From assembly GCF_008831085.1 (NCBI RefSeq), contig NZ_WBJY01000002.1, forward strand, positions 62,001 to 126,000: a DNA stretch of 64,000 bases, written 5' to 3'. Source of the DNA: Pseudoclavibacter endophyticus (GTDB taxonomy: Bacteria; Actinomycetota; Actinomycetes; Actinomycetales; Microbacteriaceae). Of the stretch, positions 54,860-63,792 are shown in pieces (within the stretch, counting starts at the first letter, position 1; the number at the start of each line of letters is the position of its first letter). The notes under the pieces are model-generated. The model was not told the DNA's origin, made no database searches, and saw nothing but the letters and a program-made list of their open reading frames with translations. Position numbers and translations under genes: made by a program.

Positions 54860-55678
54860 ACGCTGCCGCCGCCTCCGCCCCAATCGGGCCCCTTCGGTGT
54901 GCCCCCTGGGCGGTTCACGCCACCCACGCAGCACACGCATGAGCCGCGGCGCCGCGACCTCGGCACCGACCCGGCGCTCGAGCGGTCGAAGCGGCGCCGG
55001 TGGCTTCCGTGGCTGCTCGGCGGCATTGGGGCGACCGCGGTCGTCGTGCTCGTGGTCGCCATCATCATCTCGTCGTTCAGCGCCCCCAACCCGATCGAGG
55101 CCGACCCGGAGGTCGGTCCCGTCAACGAGCCGCCGGCGACGGCCAATCCGACGAGCTCGTTCGAGCCAGCCGCCCCGACCTCGCCGCCGCCCGGGTCGAC
55201 CATTCCCATCTCGATGGACGTCGAATTCCCGGACGGCATGACGTTCGTCATGCCGTCCCCAGGCGACTGGAGCGAGGGCACGGTCGATCGACAGCCGGAC
55301 GCCGTCGTGATGGAGGACCCGATCTCGGGCGCCTACATCCAGTTCCTGCAGACGGGCCAGCCGTCGAGCTCGTACCGCGATCAAGACGTAACCGAGGCGT
55401 CGCTCAACACGGCGTACATGGGTTACACGGGCTCGGCCGGCAACGCCGGCTCGCCGGTGTCCTGGATGGTGCCGGGCGCCGGTTACCAGCTCGAGTTGCT
55501 CGTGCAGCGCGTTGAGTGGTCCACCAGCTCGAGCGTCGCCCTCACGATCGAGCGACTGATGCCGCAGACGGGTGTCGCGATTCACATCTTCGTCATCGCC
55601 CGGAACCCGGCCGACGTGGATGATCCCGACTCGCGGCTCTGGCAGAAGCTCAATCAGCTGACGTTCACGGTGCCCTGA
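54857..55678 (+). CDS. hypothetical single-pass membrane protein
   Basis: This 273-residue protein is not recognised as a named family. It has a Pro-rich cytoplasmic N terminus (TLPPPPPQSGPFGVPPG), a basic stretch (ERSKRRRW) and one membrane helix at about residues 52-74. A Pro/Thr/Ser linker (75-118) then leads to a soluble extracytoplasmic domain of about 150 residues with several Trp and Tyr. The layout recalls actinobacterial membrane proteins with a Pro-rich tail and an outside domain. No partner is implied by the flanking genes. A strong terminator follows. Confidence 0.75.
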   Translation: MTLPPPPPQSGPFGVPPGRFTPPTQHTHEPRRRDLGTDPALERSKRRRWLPWLLGGIGATAVVVLVVAIIISSFSAPNPIEADPEVGPVNEPPATANPTSSFEPAAPTSPPPGSTIPISMDVEFPDGMTFVMPSPGDWSEGTVDRQPDAVVMEDPISGAYIQFLQTGQPSSSYRDQDVTEASLNTAYMGYTGSAGNAGSPVSWMVPGAGYQLELLVQRVEWSTSSSVALTIERLMPQTGVAIHIFVIARNPADVDDPDSRLWQKLNQLTFTVP

Positions 55679-55736
55679 GCGTGTCGCCGCGCCGTGCGGC
55701 CGTGCCGTGCGACGTGGACGCATGACCGGCCACCGA

Positions 55737-55778
55737 CGAGGGGCCGGATGCTCGATCTGCCGAGCATCCGGCCCCTCG
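55737..55778. terminator. strong bidirectional hairpin terminator
   Basis: A perfect 18-bp stem (CGAGGGGCCGG... and complement) with loop ATCTGC is followed by ATTTCG. It sits between the convergent hypothetical membrane protein and the aminotransferase gene. Confidence 0.85.
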
Positions 55779-55800
55779 ATTTCGATGGGCGCGTCGGGCC

Positions 55801-57015
55801 TCAGCTCTCGACGTCGGCGAAGACGCGCTTCATGCGCTGGATGCCCTCGACGAGCTCGTCGTCGCCGAGCGCGTAGCTGAGTCGAACGTAGCCCGACGGG
55901 CCGAAGGCCTCGCCGGGAACGACGGCCACCTCTGCGGCTTCGAGCAGGTAGTCGGCGAGCTCGAGGCTCGTGTCGATGCGGCGCCCGCCGTACTCGCGGC
56001 CGAGCAGCGCCGTGACGTCGGCGTAGACGTAGAACGCCCCCTCTGGCACGGGCACGACGAAGCCGGGCACCTGTGAGAGCTCCTGCACCATGAGTTGACG
56101 ACGGCGGTCGAATGCCACTCGCATCGCTTCGGCTTCCGTCGCGGGGCCCGTGAGCGCCGCGACGGCCGCGCGCTGGGCGATGTTGTTGACGTTGCCCGTG
56201 AGGTGCGTCTGCAGATTGGTCGCGGCCTTGATGGCTTCGCGGGGCCCGACCATCCAGCCGACGCGCCAGCCGGTCATTGCGAACGACTTCGCGACGCCGT
56301 TGACGAGAATGCACTGGTCGTCGAGGGTCGGCACGGCCTCGACGATGGACGTGGCCCTGACGCCCCCGTAGGTGAGGTTCTGGTAGATCTCGTCCGAGAT
56401 CACCCACAGCCCGTACGACTCGGCCCACTCGCCGATCGCCTTCGTCTCGTCGTAGCTGTACACGGCACCGGTCGGGTTGCTCGGCGAGCAGAACAGCAGC
56501 GCCTTCGTGCGGGGCGTGCGAGCGGCCTCGAGCTGCTCGACCGTGACCTTGTAGCCCTGGTCGGCGCCGGCGAACACCGGAACCGTCGTGCCGCCGGCGA
56601 CGCGAACGACCTCGGGATACGTGGTCCAGTACGGGGCGGGAAGCAGGAGTTCGTCGCCCTCGCCGATGACGGTGTTGATGGCCTGGAAGACCGACTGCTT
56701 GCCGCCGTTGGTCACGAGGATGCGGTTGGCGGGCACGTCGATGCCCGAGTCGCGTCGCGTCTTGGTGGCGATGGCGTCGCGCAGCTCGGGCAGGCCTGCG
56801 GCCGCGGTGTAGCGGTGGTTGCGGGGGTCGCCCGTCGCCTCGAGTGCCGCATTGAGCACGTACTGGGGCGTGGGGAAGTCGGGCTCGCCCGCGGCGTAGC
56901 TGATGATCGGGCGGCCGTCGGCCTTGAGCGCCTTGGCCTTGGAGTCGACTTTCAGCGTGGCGGATTCGGCGATCGCCGTGATGCGCGGGGACAGTGGGCT
57001 AGCGAGGATTCCCAT
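55801..57015 (-). CDS. aspC: pyridoxal-phosphate aspartate-type aminotransferase
   Basis: This 404-residue fold-type I class I/II aminotransferase is of the aspartate aminotransferase 1b type. ISYAAGEPDFPTP lies near residue 38, the YTAAAGLPELRDAIA block near 68, the cofactor-anchoring SPSNPTG near 178, and the Schiff-base Lys in NGVAKSFAMTGWRVGW near 240. RLSYAL near 380 carries the substrate-carboxylate Arg. The start at 57015 has GGGAG upstream; the longer frame overlaps the tRNA-Trp promoter region. It would interconvert aspartate and oxaloacetate. Confidence 0.9.
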   Translation of the reverse strand: MGILASPLSPRITAIAESATLKVDSKAKALKADGRPIISYAAGEPDFPTPQYVLNAALEATGDPRNHRYTAAAGLPELRDAIATKTRRDSGIDVPANRILVTNGGKQSVFQAINTVIGEGDELLLPAPYWTTYPEVVRVAGGTTVPVFAGADQGYKVTVEQLEAARTPRTKALLFCSPSNPTGAVYSYDETKAIGEWAESYGLWVISDEIYQNLTYGGVRATSIVEAVPTLDDQCILVNGVAKSFAMTGWRVGWMVGPREAIKAATNLQTHLTGNVNNIAQRAAVAALTGPATEAEAMRVAFDRRRQLMVQELSQVPGFVVPVPEGAFYVYADVTALLGREYGGRRIDTSLELADYLLEAAEVAVVPGEAFGPSGYVRLSYALGDDELVEGIQRMKRVFADVES

Positions 57016-57150
57016 GTCTCCCGAGCTTAGTTCGGCCCGGTAACGCGGCGGAACCCGCCCGTGCGACCGCGGCGAGTCGCGCGTGTGGCGCCGGGACGGC
57101 CGGTGGTGTCGCGCCGTCCGAGCCGTTCTCCCGCCCGCTCGGCGACCAGG

Positions 57151-57180
57151 TTGGCGGGCCCGCGGCGGGTGGCGTATGCT
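57151..57180 (+). promoter_or_regulatory. promoter of the tRNA-Trp-secE-nusG-rplKA unit
   Basis: TTGGCG (57151-57156) and TATGCT (57175-57180) are spaced by 18 bases, starting transcription near 57187 and about 97 bases before the tRNA. In the transcript TGCCACA (57189-57195) can pair with TGTGGCA (57242-57248). Confidence 0.6.
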
Positions 57181-57283
57181 TGCGGGGTTGCCACAATGCG
57201 ACAAGCTGAGTCGTGCCCGGAAGCCGGTGAAGCCTCCGCACTGTGGCACATTCGCACGACAGCGGCTCGCCGGCGTTGCGCGA

Positions 57284-57356
57284 AGGGCGGTGGCTCAATT
57301 GGTAGAGCAGCGGTCTCCAAAACCGCAGGTTGCAGGTTCGAGTCCTGTCCGCCCTG
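57284..57356 (+). tRNA. trnW: tRNA-Trp (anticodon CCA)
   Basis: This 73-base cloverleaf has acceptor stem AGGGCGG/CCGCCCT, D arm with GGTAGAGCA, and anticodon stem GCGGT/ACCGC enclosing CTCCAAA with anticodon CCA at 57317-57319. The T arm contains GGTTCGAGTCC, and the discriminator is G. CCA is not encoded. Linkage of tRNA-Trp to secE-nusG is the usual actinobacterial order. Confidence 0.97.
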
Positions 57357-57460
57357 CACATCGGTGTTGCGCGGCAGCATCGTGTGGGGCCGGATGCCCG
57401 ACGTGACCATTCGCGCGCGGTGCGTGCGCTGTCACGCCCAAGCTGTGAAGGGAACATCGC

Positions 57461-58183
57461 GTGGCTCGAACCTCGTCTGATTCGTCGGGTGACAAGGCAG
57501 AAGGCGCCGACTCGTCGTCGAAGCGAGCGTCAGGCGCCGCGGCGTCGAAGCCCGGCGACGACTCGGCGGCCAAACGGCCGACGCGCTCGTCGTCCGCCTC
57601 CCGCCGGGATGCCGCGGCCGACCGGACGACCGGCAAGTCGACCGAGCGGGCGTCGAGCGACGCGCCGACGAAACGGGCCTCGACGTCGTCCGGCTCAAAG
57701 GGCGCGGCCGCCTCGAAGGACTCGACTCCGTCCTCCTCAGCGAAGCGGCGCGCGAGCACCGGTTCGAAGGCCGCATCGACCACGAACGCCAAGGGCAGCG
57801 CCGACGACACCACGAGGGCCAAAGCCAGCGTGAAGGACACAGCGTCGGAGCCCGCCACGACCGGTCTCAGCAAGACCCCGTCGAAGCGCGACGATGTCGA
57901 GAAGCGCCGCGGATTCTTCGGCACCATCGCCCTGTTCCTCCGCCAGGTCATGGCGGAGCTCAAGAAGGTCGTCACGCCCACCCGCTCCGAGCTGTTCCGC
58001 TACACGGGCGTCGTGCTGGTGTTCGTCATCATCATGATGCTGCTCGTGACCGGCCTCGATCTGCTCTTCGGCTGGGGAGCATCCTGGGTCTTCGGCACGG
58101 GCACCGAAGTACAGTGGCCCGACTTCAGCAACCTGTTCGGTGGAGGCGACGCGCCCGCGGATCCGGCGGCGCCGGCTCCCTAG
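57461..58183 (+). CDS. secE: preprotein translocase subunit SecE with long N-terminal extension
   Basis: This 240-residue protein has its SecE core only at residues 151-205: GFFGTIALFLRQVMAELKKVVTPTRSELFRY, split by the amphipathic helix, followed by the membrane helix VVLVFVIIMMLLVTGLDLLF. The first 148 residues are low-complexity Ser, Ala, Lys, Arg and Thr, probably disordered and basic. Actinobacterial SecE is usually much shorter. The GTG start has AAGGG upstream. SecE stabilises SecY in the protein-export channel. Position after tRNA-Trp and before nusG confirms identity. Confidence 0.93.
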   Translation: MARTSSDSSGDKAEGADSSSKRASGAAASKPGDDSAAKRPTRSSSASRRDAAADRTTGKSTERASSDAPTKRASTSSGSKGAAASKDSTPSSSAKRRASTGSKAASTTNAKGSADDTTRAKASVKDTASEPATTGLSKTPSKRDDVEKRRGFFGTIALFLRQVMAELKKVVTPTRSELFRYTGVVLVFVIIMMLLVTGLDLLFGWGASWVFGTGTEVQWPDFSNLFGGGDAPADPAAPAP

Positions 58184-58243
58184 CGATGCGGCCCGACGAG
58201 GCCGCGAGCACCAGAACCGCAACATATCGAAAGAGGAATTCAC

Positions 58244-59164
58244 GTGTCTGACCAGAACGCCGCCGACCACAACGGCCTGTTCGACACTGCGCTCGAACAA
58301 GACTCAGAGGTCGCCGAGGCGCAGGAGGGCGATCGTGACCCCGACGCCGTCGCAGAAGACCTCGACAGTGTGCTCGAGGGCGAAGGCGAGCTCGTGAGCG
58401 ACGACGAGGCCGACGACGGCGAGGGCGCCGACATCGCCGACCCGGAGGTCGACTCGCTCGTGACCGACGTGCTTGATGTCGACAGCCCCGAAGAGGCCGA
58501 CGCCGCGGCCGCCGCGACGAGCGACGAGGCGTCGGAGCAGGACCCGGAGAACGACCCCTACGAGGCGTTCAAGAAGGAACTGCGCATGAAGCCCGGCAAG
58601 TGGTACGTGATTCACACGTACGCCGGGTTCGAGCGCCGCGTGAAGGTGAACCTCATGCAGCGCACCGAGTCGATGAACATGAGCGACTTCATCTATCAGG
58701 TCGAAGTGCCCATGGAAGATGTCGTCGAGATCAAGAACGGCCAGCGCAAGATGGTCACCCGCGTGCGCATCCCCGGCTACGTGCTCGTGCGCATGATGCT
58801 CAACGAAGACTCGTGGTCGGTCGTGCGCCACACGCCAGGCGTGACGGGCTTCGTCGGCAACGCCCACAACCCCACGCCGTTGCGCTTCAACGAAGCATTT
58901 GAGATGCTGAAGAGTCTGGTCGAAATCGAGCCCGGCACGGCCGCAGCCGCGCCGACCGCCGAGGGCGGCGCACCGCGCACCCCCGTCGCCGAGATCGACT
59001 TCGAGATCGGCGAGACGATCACCATCAAAGAGGGCTCGTTCGCGGGCCTCACCGGCACGATCAACGAGATCAAGCCCGAGAGCGGCAAGCTCACGGTGCT
59101 CGTGTCGCTGTTCGAGCGCGAGACGCCCGTCGAGCTGTCGTTCGACCAGGTCACCAAGTTGTAG
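58244..59164 (+). CDS. nusG: transcription termination/antitermination factor NusG
   Basis: This 306-residue NusG has its NGN domain starting at GKWYVIHTYAGFERRVKVNL (residue 118) and a C-terminal KOW domain (GETITIKEGSFAGLTGTINEI near 258), with an Ala/Pro linker around 235. The first 110 residues are strongly acidic (Asp/Glu about one third). NusG binds RNA polymerase and couples it to Rho or ribosomes. The GTG start follows AAGAGGAA. The acidic arm contrasts with the basic arm of the SecE encoded just upstream. Confidence 0.96.
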   Translation: MSDQNAADHNGLFDTALEQDSEVAEAQEGDRDPDAVAEDLDSVLEGEGELVSDDEADDGEGADIADPEVDSLVTDVLDVDSPEEADAAAAATSDEASEQDPENDPYEAFKKELRMKPGKWYVIHTYAGFERRVKVNLMQRTESMNMSDFIYQVEVPMEDVVEIKNGQRKMVTRVRIPGYVLVRMMLNEDSWSVVRHTPGVTGFVGNAHNPTPLRFNEAFEMLKSLVEIEPGTAAAAPTAEGGAPRTPVAEIDFEIGETITIKEGSFAGLTGTINEIKPESGKLTVLVSLFERETPVELSFDQVTKL

Positions 59165-59293
59165 CCGCGTCCCGGATGCGCGTGAGCGTCACCGCATCCG
59201 GTCGCGTGACGTACCACCGGAGTTCGGAACGGCCGAACCCCCGGGAGAGCCGTCGGGCATGCCCGCGGTTCGAACACAGAAAAGGAAACCCAT

Positions 59294-59725
59294 ATGGCTC
59301 CCAAGAAGAAGGTCTCGGGTCTGATCAAGCTGCAGATCCAGGCTGGCGCCGCCAACCCAGCGCCGCCGATCGGCCCCGCGCTCGGTCAGCACGGCGTCAA
59401 CATCATGGAGTTCTGCAAGGCGTACAACGCGGCGACTGAGACGCAGCGTGGCAACGTCGTGCCGGTCGAGATCACCGTGTACGAGGACCGTTCGTTCACG
59501 TTCGTCCTCAAGACCCCGCCCGCCGCAGAGCTCATCAAGAAAGCCGCCGGTGTGAAGAAGGGCTCCTCGACGCCCCACACCGACAAGGTCGCCAAGATCA
59601 CGATGGACCAGGTGCGCGAGATCGCCGAGACCAAGAAGACCGATCTCAACGCGAACGACGTCGACCAGGCCGCGAAGATCATCGCCGGCACCGCCCGTTC
59701 GATGGGCATCACGGTCGAGGGCTAG
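59294..59725 (+). CDS. rplK: 50S ribosomal protein L11
   Basis: This 143-residue L11 is full length. The N-terminal domain includes the thiostrepton-region Pro-rich loop ([28 protein letters not shown] near residue 18). The rRNA-binding C-terminal domain has [19 protein letters not shown] near 73 and [18 protein letters not shown] at the end. AAAGGAAA precedes the ATG. It binds the GTPase-associated centre of 23S rRNA. Confidence 0.98.
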
Positions 59726-59851
59726 TCCTTCCCCGTCGCGCCCGCCTTCTGGCGGCGCGCGACGCACCGCGCCCGGCACCGGCCGGCGCACACGAACTGC
59801 GCGGGAGAGCCGGCCAGGCTCGTTACCGCACTCTCTCGAAGGAGAAGCAAG

Positions 59852-60541
59852 ATGGCAAAGAAGTCCAAGGCGTACCGCAACGCCGCCGACAAGCTCGAGC
59901 CGGGCAAGCAGTACTCGATCGGCGAGGCCGTCGTACTCGCGCGCGAGACCGGCTCTTCGAAGTTCAACAGCACGGTCGAGGTGGCGCTTCGTCTCGGCGT
60001 CGACCCGCGCAAGGCCGACCAGATGGTGCGCGGCACGGTCAACCTGCCTCACGGCACGGGGAAGACGGCCCGCGTCATCGTCTTCGCCAACGGCGCGAAC
60101 GCCGAGGCCGCGATGGCCGCCGGCGCCGACGAGGTGGGCAGCGACGAGCTCATCGCCCGCGTCGCCGACGGCTGGACCGATTTCGACGCTGCCGTTGCGA
60201 CGCCCGACATGATGGGCAAGGTCGGCCGGCTCGGGAAGGTGCTCGGCCCCCGCGGCCTCATGCCCAACCCGAAGACCGGCACCGTCACGACCGATCCGGC
60301 GAAGGCCGTGACCGAGATCAAGGGCGGCAAGATCGAGTTCCGCGTCGACAAGCACTCGAACGTGCACTTCATCGTCGGCAAGGCGGGCTTCACGACGGAG
60401 CAGCTCGAGCAGAACCTGCGCGCCGCGCTCGACGAGGTCGTTCGTCTCCGGCCGTCGAGCGCGAAGGGCCGCTACCTCGAGAAGGCCGTCGTCTCGACGA
60501 CCTTCGGCCCCGGCATCCCCGTCGACGTCTCGGGCATGTAG
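59852..60541 (+). CDS. rplA: 50S ribosomal protein L1
   Basis: This 229-residue L1 is full length. [27 protein letters not shown] lies near residue 46, [21 protein letters not shown] near 126 and [17 protein letters not shown] near 157. GAAGGAG precedes the ATG. L1 lines the tRNA exit stalk and in many bacteria represses the rplKA mRNA. A strong terminator follows, and rplJL are not adjacent. Confidence 0.98.
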   Translation: MAKKSKAYRNAADKLEPGKQYSIGEAVVLARETGSSKFNSTVEVALRLGVDPRKADQMVRGTVNLPHGTGKTARVIVFANGANAEAAMAAGADEVGSDELIARVADGWTDFDAAVATPDMMGKVGRLGKVLGPRGLMPNPKTGTVTTDPAKAVTEIKGGKIEFRVDKHSNVHFIVGKAGFTTEQLEQNLRAALDEVVRLRPSSAKGRYLEKAVVSTTFGPGIPVDVSGM

Positions 60542-60557
60542 GCCGCGCCGAACGCAC

Positions 60558-60600
60558 CACGAAGGGTCCCGCCGAGCTGTGCTCGACGGGACCCTTCGTG
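60558..60600 (+). terminator. rplA terminator
   Basis: A 14-bp perfect stem (CACGAAGGGTCCCG and complement) is extended internally by CGAG/CTCG around a five-base loop. It lies 16 bases after the rplA stop and before the convergent oxidoreductase gene. Confidence 0.85.
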
Positions 60601-60646
60601 CGTGCGCCGGTGCGTCGGGCTGATTTCGCTGCGCGTCGGCTGCGGC

Positions 60647-61678
60647 TCAGGAGCCGCCGTTGCGCTCCGCGTCGATGTCGAGCACCACCTTGCCGCGCAC
60701 GTGGCCGCCGTCGACCATCGCCTGCGCGGCGCCCGCCTCGGCGAGTGGGAACACGCGCTCGAGCTCGACGCGCAGGTCGCCCTGCTCGAACAACTGCGTG
60801 ACGGTCTCGAGCGTGCGCCCATCTGGCGAGAGCTTGATGCCGGAGGCCACGAGGCCGCGGTCGTGCTCGGCCACCTCGTCGTGCATCTCCGGGAAGGCCC
60901 CCGTCGGCACGCAAAGGTAGGTGCCGCCGTCGCGCAGCACCCGGGCATCGAGCGACCGTGAACCCGTGCGGTCGCCCTTCGCGTTGCCGATGAGGTCGAC
61001 GACGACGTCGACCGGCTCGTCCAGCGCCGACTCGAACGGGCCAGCCGAGTAGTCGACGGCCTCGTCGGCGCCGAGGTCGCGCAGCAGGTCGTGGTTGCGC
61101 TCGGACGCCGTGGCGATCACGTGCGCGCCGTAGTAGTGAGCGAGCTGCACGGTGAAATGGCCGACACCGCCTGCCCCGGCGTGGATGAGCACGCGCTGGC
61201 CCGTGTGCACCCGGCCGGCGTCGATCACGGCGGCCCAGGCCGTCAGCACGGCGAGGGGCACGGCCCCGGCCTCGATGAACGACAGGTTCGAGGGCTTGCG
61301 CGCCATGCTCATGAAGGGGCAGGCGACGTACTCGGCGTGCGCGCCCGGGTAGCGCGGCGTCAGGAGGACACCCCACACCTCGTCGCCCGGCTGGAACGGT
61401 GCGAGCTCGTAGGAGGCCTGCACGACCACGCCGGCGAACTCGCCACCGATCACGCACGGAACGCGATCCGTGAGCATGTTGCCCTTGCCCGACCGCATCT
61501 TGCCGTCGATCGGGTTCACCCCCGCGGCCTTGACGCGCACGAGCGTGTCGCTGTTCATGACGTCGGGCACGGGAACGTCTCCCGGCTGCACCACCTCGGG
61601 CCCGCCGATGGCGGTGATGACGGATGCGCGCATCCGGTCAGATGACGGGCGGAGGGCTGCTGCGTCGTGCTGGGTCAT
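60647..61678 (-). CDS. NADPH:quinone oxidoreductase-like zinc-free MDR protein
   Basis: This 343-residue member of the quinone reductase/enoyl reductase branch lacks zinc ligands. GVNPIDGKMRSGKG lies near residue 54, the catalytic-domain GGEFAGVVV near 77, and the NADPH motif HAGAGGVGHFTVQLAHYYGAHVIAT near 165. The start at 61678 is the first ATG of the family core; CACAAT seven bases upstream suggests a leaderless transcript. It is convergent with rplA and one of three minus-strand genes that interrupt the rplKA/rplJL order. Confidence 0.9.
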   Translation of the reverse strand: MTQHDAAALRPSSDRMRASVITAIGGPEVVQPGDVPVPDVMNSDTLVRVKAAGVNPIDGKMRSGKGNMLTDRVPCVIGGEFAGVVVQASYELAPFQPGDEVWGVLLTPRYPGAHAEYVACPFMSMARKPSNLSFIEAGAVPLAVLTAWAAVIDAGRVHTGQRVLIHAGAGGVGHFTVQLAHYYGAHVIATASERNHDLLRDLGADEAVDYSAGPFESALDEPVDVVVDLIGNAKGDRTGSRSLDARVLRDGGTYLCVPTGAFPEMHDEVAEHDRGLVASGIKLSPDGRTLETVTQLFEQGDLRVELERVFPLAEAGAAQAMVDGGHVRGKVVLDIDAERNGGS

Positions 61679-61737
61679 GTGCCCTATTGTGCCGCGGCGC
61701 GCTCGGAGGAGGTCGCTCGCCCGGACGGGCCGGGCCC

Positions 61738-62562
61738 TCAGAACTCGACGGCGCAGCGGTCGAGTTCGGCGAGGGCGAGATCGGCGAGCGTGACGAGCCT
61801 CTCGATCTCGGTCTCGTCGCGCTCGATCCATACGCAGCGCGGTTCGGGCTCGGTCACGATGAAGTCGGCGTGCTGCTCCCACACGAACAGCGTGCGCTCG
61901 GCGCCGAGCACATACTGCTGCCACCACACCTGCCGCAGGTACGAGCGGGGGATGCGCTTCCACGGCTTGCCGGTCGTCTTGATCTCGGCGAGCAGGAGGC
62001 GCTCGTCGTCGGCGTAGAGGCCGTCGGGCGTCGCCAGGTGACGGAGCGATCGCTGCGCGTGGTAGAGGAGGCCGCACGCGGGAATGCCGTGGCGCTCGAG
62101 CACCCACGACGCGATGTGCGGCTCGCGCTGCCGCCCGTGCTCCGTGAATGCGTTGCCCGAGAAGCCGGAAGGATCGAGTTTGTCGCGCACCACTTGGCGA
62201 ACGGAGTTCGGGGTTGCGAGCTTGGCTGCGTCCGTCGCCGTGATGCCGCCGACGCGGGCGCGCAGCCACGCCTCGCGTTCCGCCGAATCGGCGAGCACTC
62301 GAGCGTCGTGCGGGCGTGCGCGGCCCGGGCGCCAGACCGCGACGCCGATGGCGGTCGGCGACGACTGGGCGAGCCCGGCGGGCGCGGGAGCGAGCGTGGG
62401 CTGCGCGGCCTGCGCGGCCGGCCGGTTCAGGGCCGCGTGGGCCGACGGATGCGGCTTCGTCTCGGGGCGTGCGTACGTCGCGAGTGCCGCCGGCCGCATC
62501 GCCTCCCGGTCGACCTCGCCCGCAACGGCGAACGAGGGGAGAAACGCGACCATGTCGAACAT
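61738..62562 (-). CDS. YqaJ-like viral-recombinase-type nuclease
   Basis: This protein of about 274 residues has a YqaJ/lambda-exonuclease domain from about residue 95. RVGGITATDAAKLAT carries the first conserved part, GNAFTEHGRQREPHIASWV the Glu helix, ATPDGLYADDERLLLAEIKTTGKPW the Asp...Glu-x-Lys active site, and QVWWQQYVLGAERTLFVWE the closing helix. The first 95 residues are Ala/Pro rich and probably disordered. The start is uncertain (62562, 62553 or GTG 62583). Phage YqaJ nucleases resect DNA for RecT-type annealing, but no annealase or phage gene is nearby. Confidence 0.8.
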   Translation of the reverse strand: MFDMVAFLPSFAVAGEVDREAMRPAALATYARPETKPHPSAHAALNRPAAQAAQPTLAPAPAGLAQSSPTAIGVAVWRPGRARPHDARVLADSAEREAWLRARVGGITATDAAKLATPNSVRQVVRDKLDPSGFSGNAFTEHGRQREPHIASWVLERHGIPACGLLYHAQRSLRHLATPDGLYADDERLLLAEIKTTGKPWKRIPRSYLRQVWWQQYVLGAERTLFVWEQHADFIVTEPEPRCVWIERDETEIERLVTLADLALAELDRCAVEF

Positions 62563-62648
62563 TGTGGCGCATCCCGCCCACACCGCCGCACCGGCACGCC
62601 CGGCCGGCGTCGCTCACGCGTTCGCGCGCCCGCGACGGCGCACCCCGA

Positions 62649-63677
62649 TCACTTGACGTCGAAGACCTTCGTCGGCTCGCTGAGCTCGCGCTCGGGGTCG
62701 GGCGCCTCGACCACGGGCGTCGGCGCGTCATCGAGCGAGTCCATGATCGTCGTCGGGACCGAGACGGCGAGGGCCCCGTAGGTGACGGCGGCCCCGAGCG
62801 CGCGCTTCACCGTGAGCCGGGGAAGCTCCGAGAAGTCGGCCCGGCCGCCCGTCCGGCCGGGCCCCTGAATCGACGATCCGACGAAGCCGGCGAGCGTCGC
62901 GTCGCCGGCGCCGGTCGTGTTGACCACCCGCGGCGCCGTCGCATGGCCCCAGAGCGTCTCGCGTGCGGTGACAGCGACCGCGCCGTCACCCCCGAGCGAG
63001 ACGAGGGCGACCTCCAGGCCGTTGCGCTCGATCACCTCGTGCGCGGCCTCGAGCACGTCGCCGACCGTGTGCAGGTGACGGTCCACGAGCGTCGCGAGCT
63101 CGTCGGCGTTGGGCTTGATGAGATTGATGTGCTCGCTGCGTGCGAGGCGGGCGAGCGAGGACCCCGACGTGTCGAGGGCGATGCGCGTGCCGAGCCGACG
63201 AGTCTCGGCGAACAGGCGGTCGAAGTCGAGGTGCTCTCCCGTCTCGGCCATCCTCGGCACCGAGCCGGACACGACGAGCCAGTCGGCGGCGAGCGCCCGC
63301 AGCTCGCGGATTGTCATCTGCACGACCTCATCCCAGTCGTCCGCGGGAATCGGCACGGCCTTCTGGTTGATGTTGGTGGTGCGCCCGCTCGGTTCGAGGA
63401 TCTGCGTGTTGACGCGGATGCGACCGGGAACGCGCAGGATGCGCAGCAACTGCGGGTTCGGGGTGCGGAAGAGCAGATGCTCGTCCTCCTTGCCGATCGG
63501 CAGCACGGCGCTCGTGGCGACGCCGGCGAGGTGCAGCGTGCGGGAAACGTTGAGGCCCTTACCGCTGAGGAACTCGACCTGATCGGTGGCGCGGTTGACC
63601 TTGCCCTCGTCGAATCGCTCGACGAAGTACGTGCGATCGATGACGGGTGCGGGCGTGAGGGTGACGACGGAGGGCAT
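62649..63677 (-). CDS. PfkB-family carbohydrate kinase, 1-phosphofructokinase-like
   Basis: This 342-residue ribokinase-fold enzyme has TLTPAPVIDRTYFVERFDEGKVNRA at the N terminus and the substrate motif EFLSGKGLNVSRTLHLAG near residue 35. INLIKPNADELATLV is near 183, and the ATP/anion-hole motif NTTGAGDATLAGF near 252 carries the catalytic Asp. The pattern fits fructose-1-phosphate or tagatose-6-phosphate kinases, but no PTS gene is adjacent. GGAAAGG precedes the ATG. A C-terminal tail of about 30 residues is extra. Confidence 0.88.
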   Translation of the reverse strand: MPSVVTLTPAPVIDRTYFVERFDEGKVNRATDQVEFLSGKGLNVSRTLHLAGVATSAVLPIGKEDEHLLFRTPNPQLLRILRVPGRIRVNTQILEPSGRTTNINQKAVPIPADDWDEVVQMTIRELRALAADWLVVSGSVPRMAETGEHLDFDRLFAETRRLGTRIALDTSGSSLARLARSEHINLIKPNADELATLVDRHLHTVGDVLEAAHEVIERNGLEVALVSLGGDGAVAVTARETLWGHATAPRVVNTTGAGDATLAGFVGSSIQGPGRTGGRADFSELPRLTVKRALGAAVTYGALAVSVPTTIMDSLDDAPTPVVEAPDPERELSEPTKVFDVK

Positions 63678-63757
63678 GGCTGCCTTTCCACTCGGTCGGA
63701 CACGGCTGCGGTGAACGCTACCCGAGCGGGTTGTCTTCGCCGCGCGCCAGCCCGAGG

Positions 63758-63786
63758 TTGCGCTTCGGCGGTCGCGCGCTTAGGAT
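63758..63786 (+). promoter_or_regulatory. promoter upstream of the L10 leader
   Basis: TTGCGC (63758-63763) and TAGGAT (63781-63786) are spaced by 17 bases; transcription would begin near 63793, at the 5' edge of the leader. The 80 bases between the kinase gene and this promoter contain no gene. Confidence 0.7.
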
Positions 63787-63792
63787 CGACGA

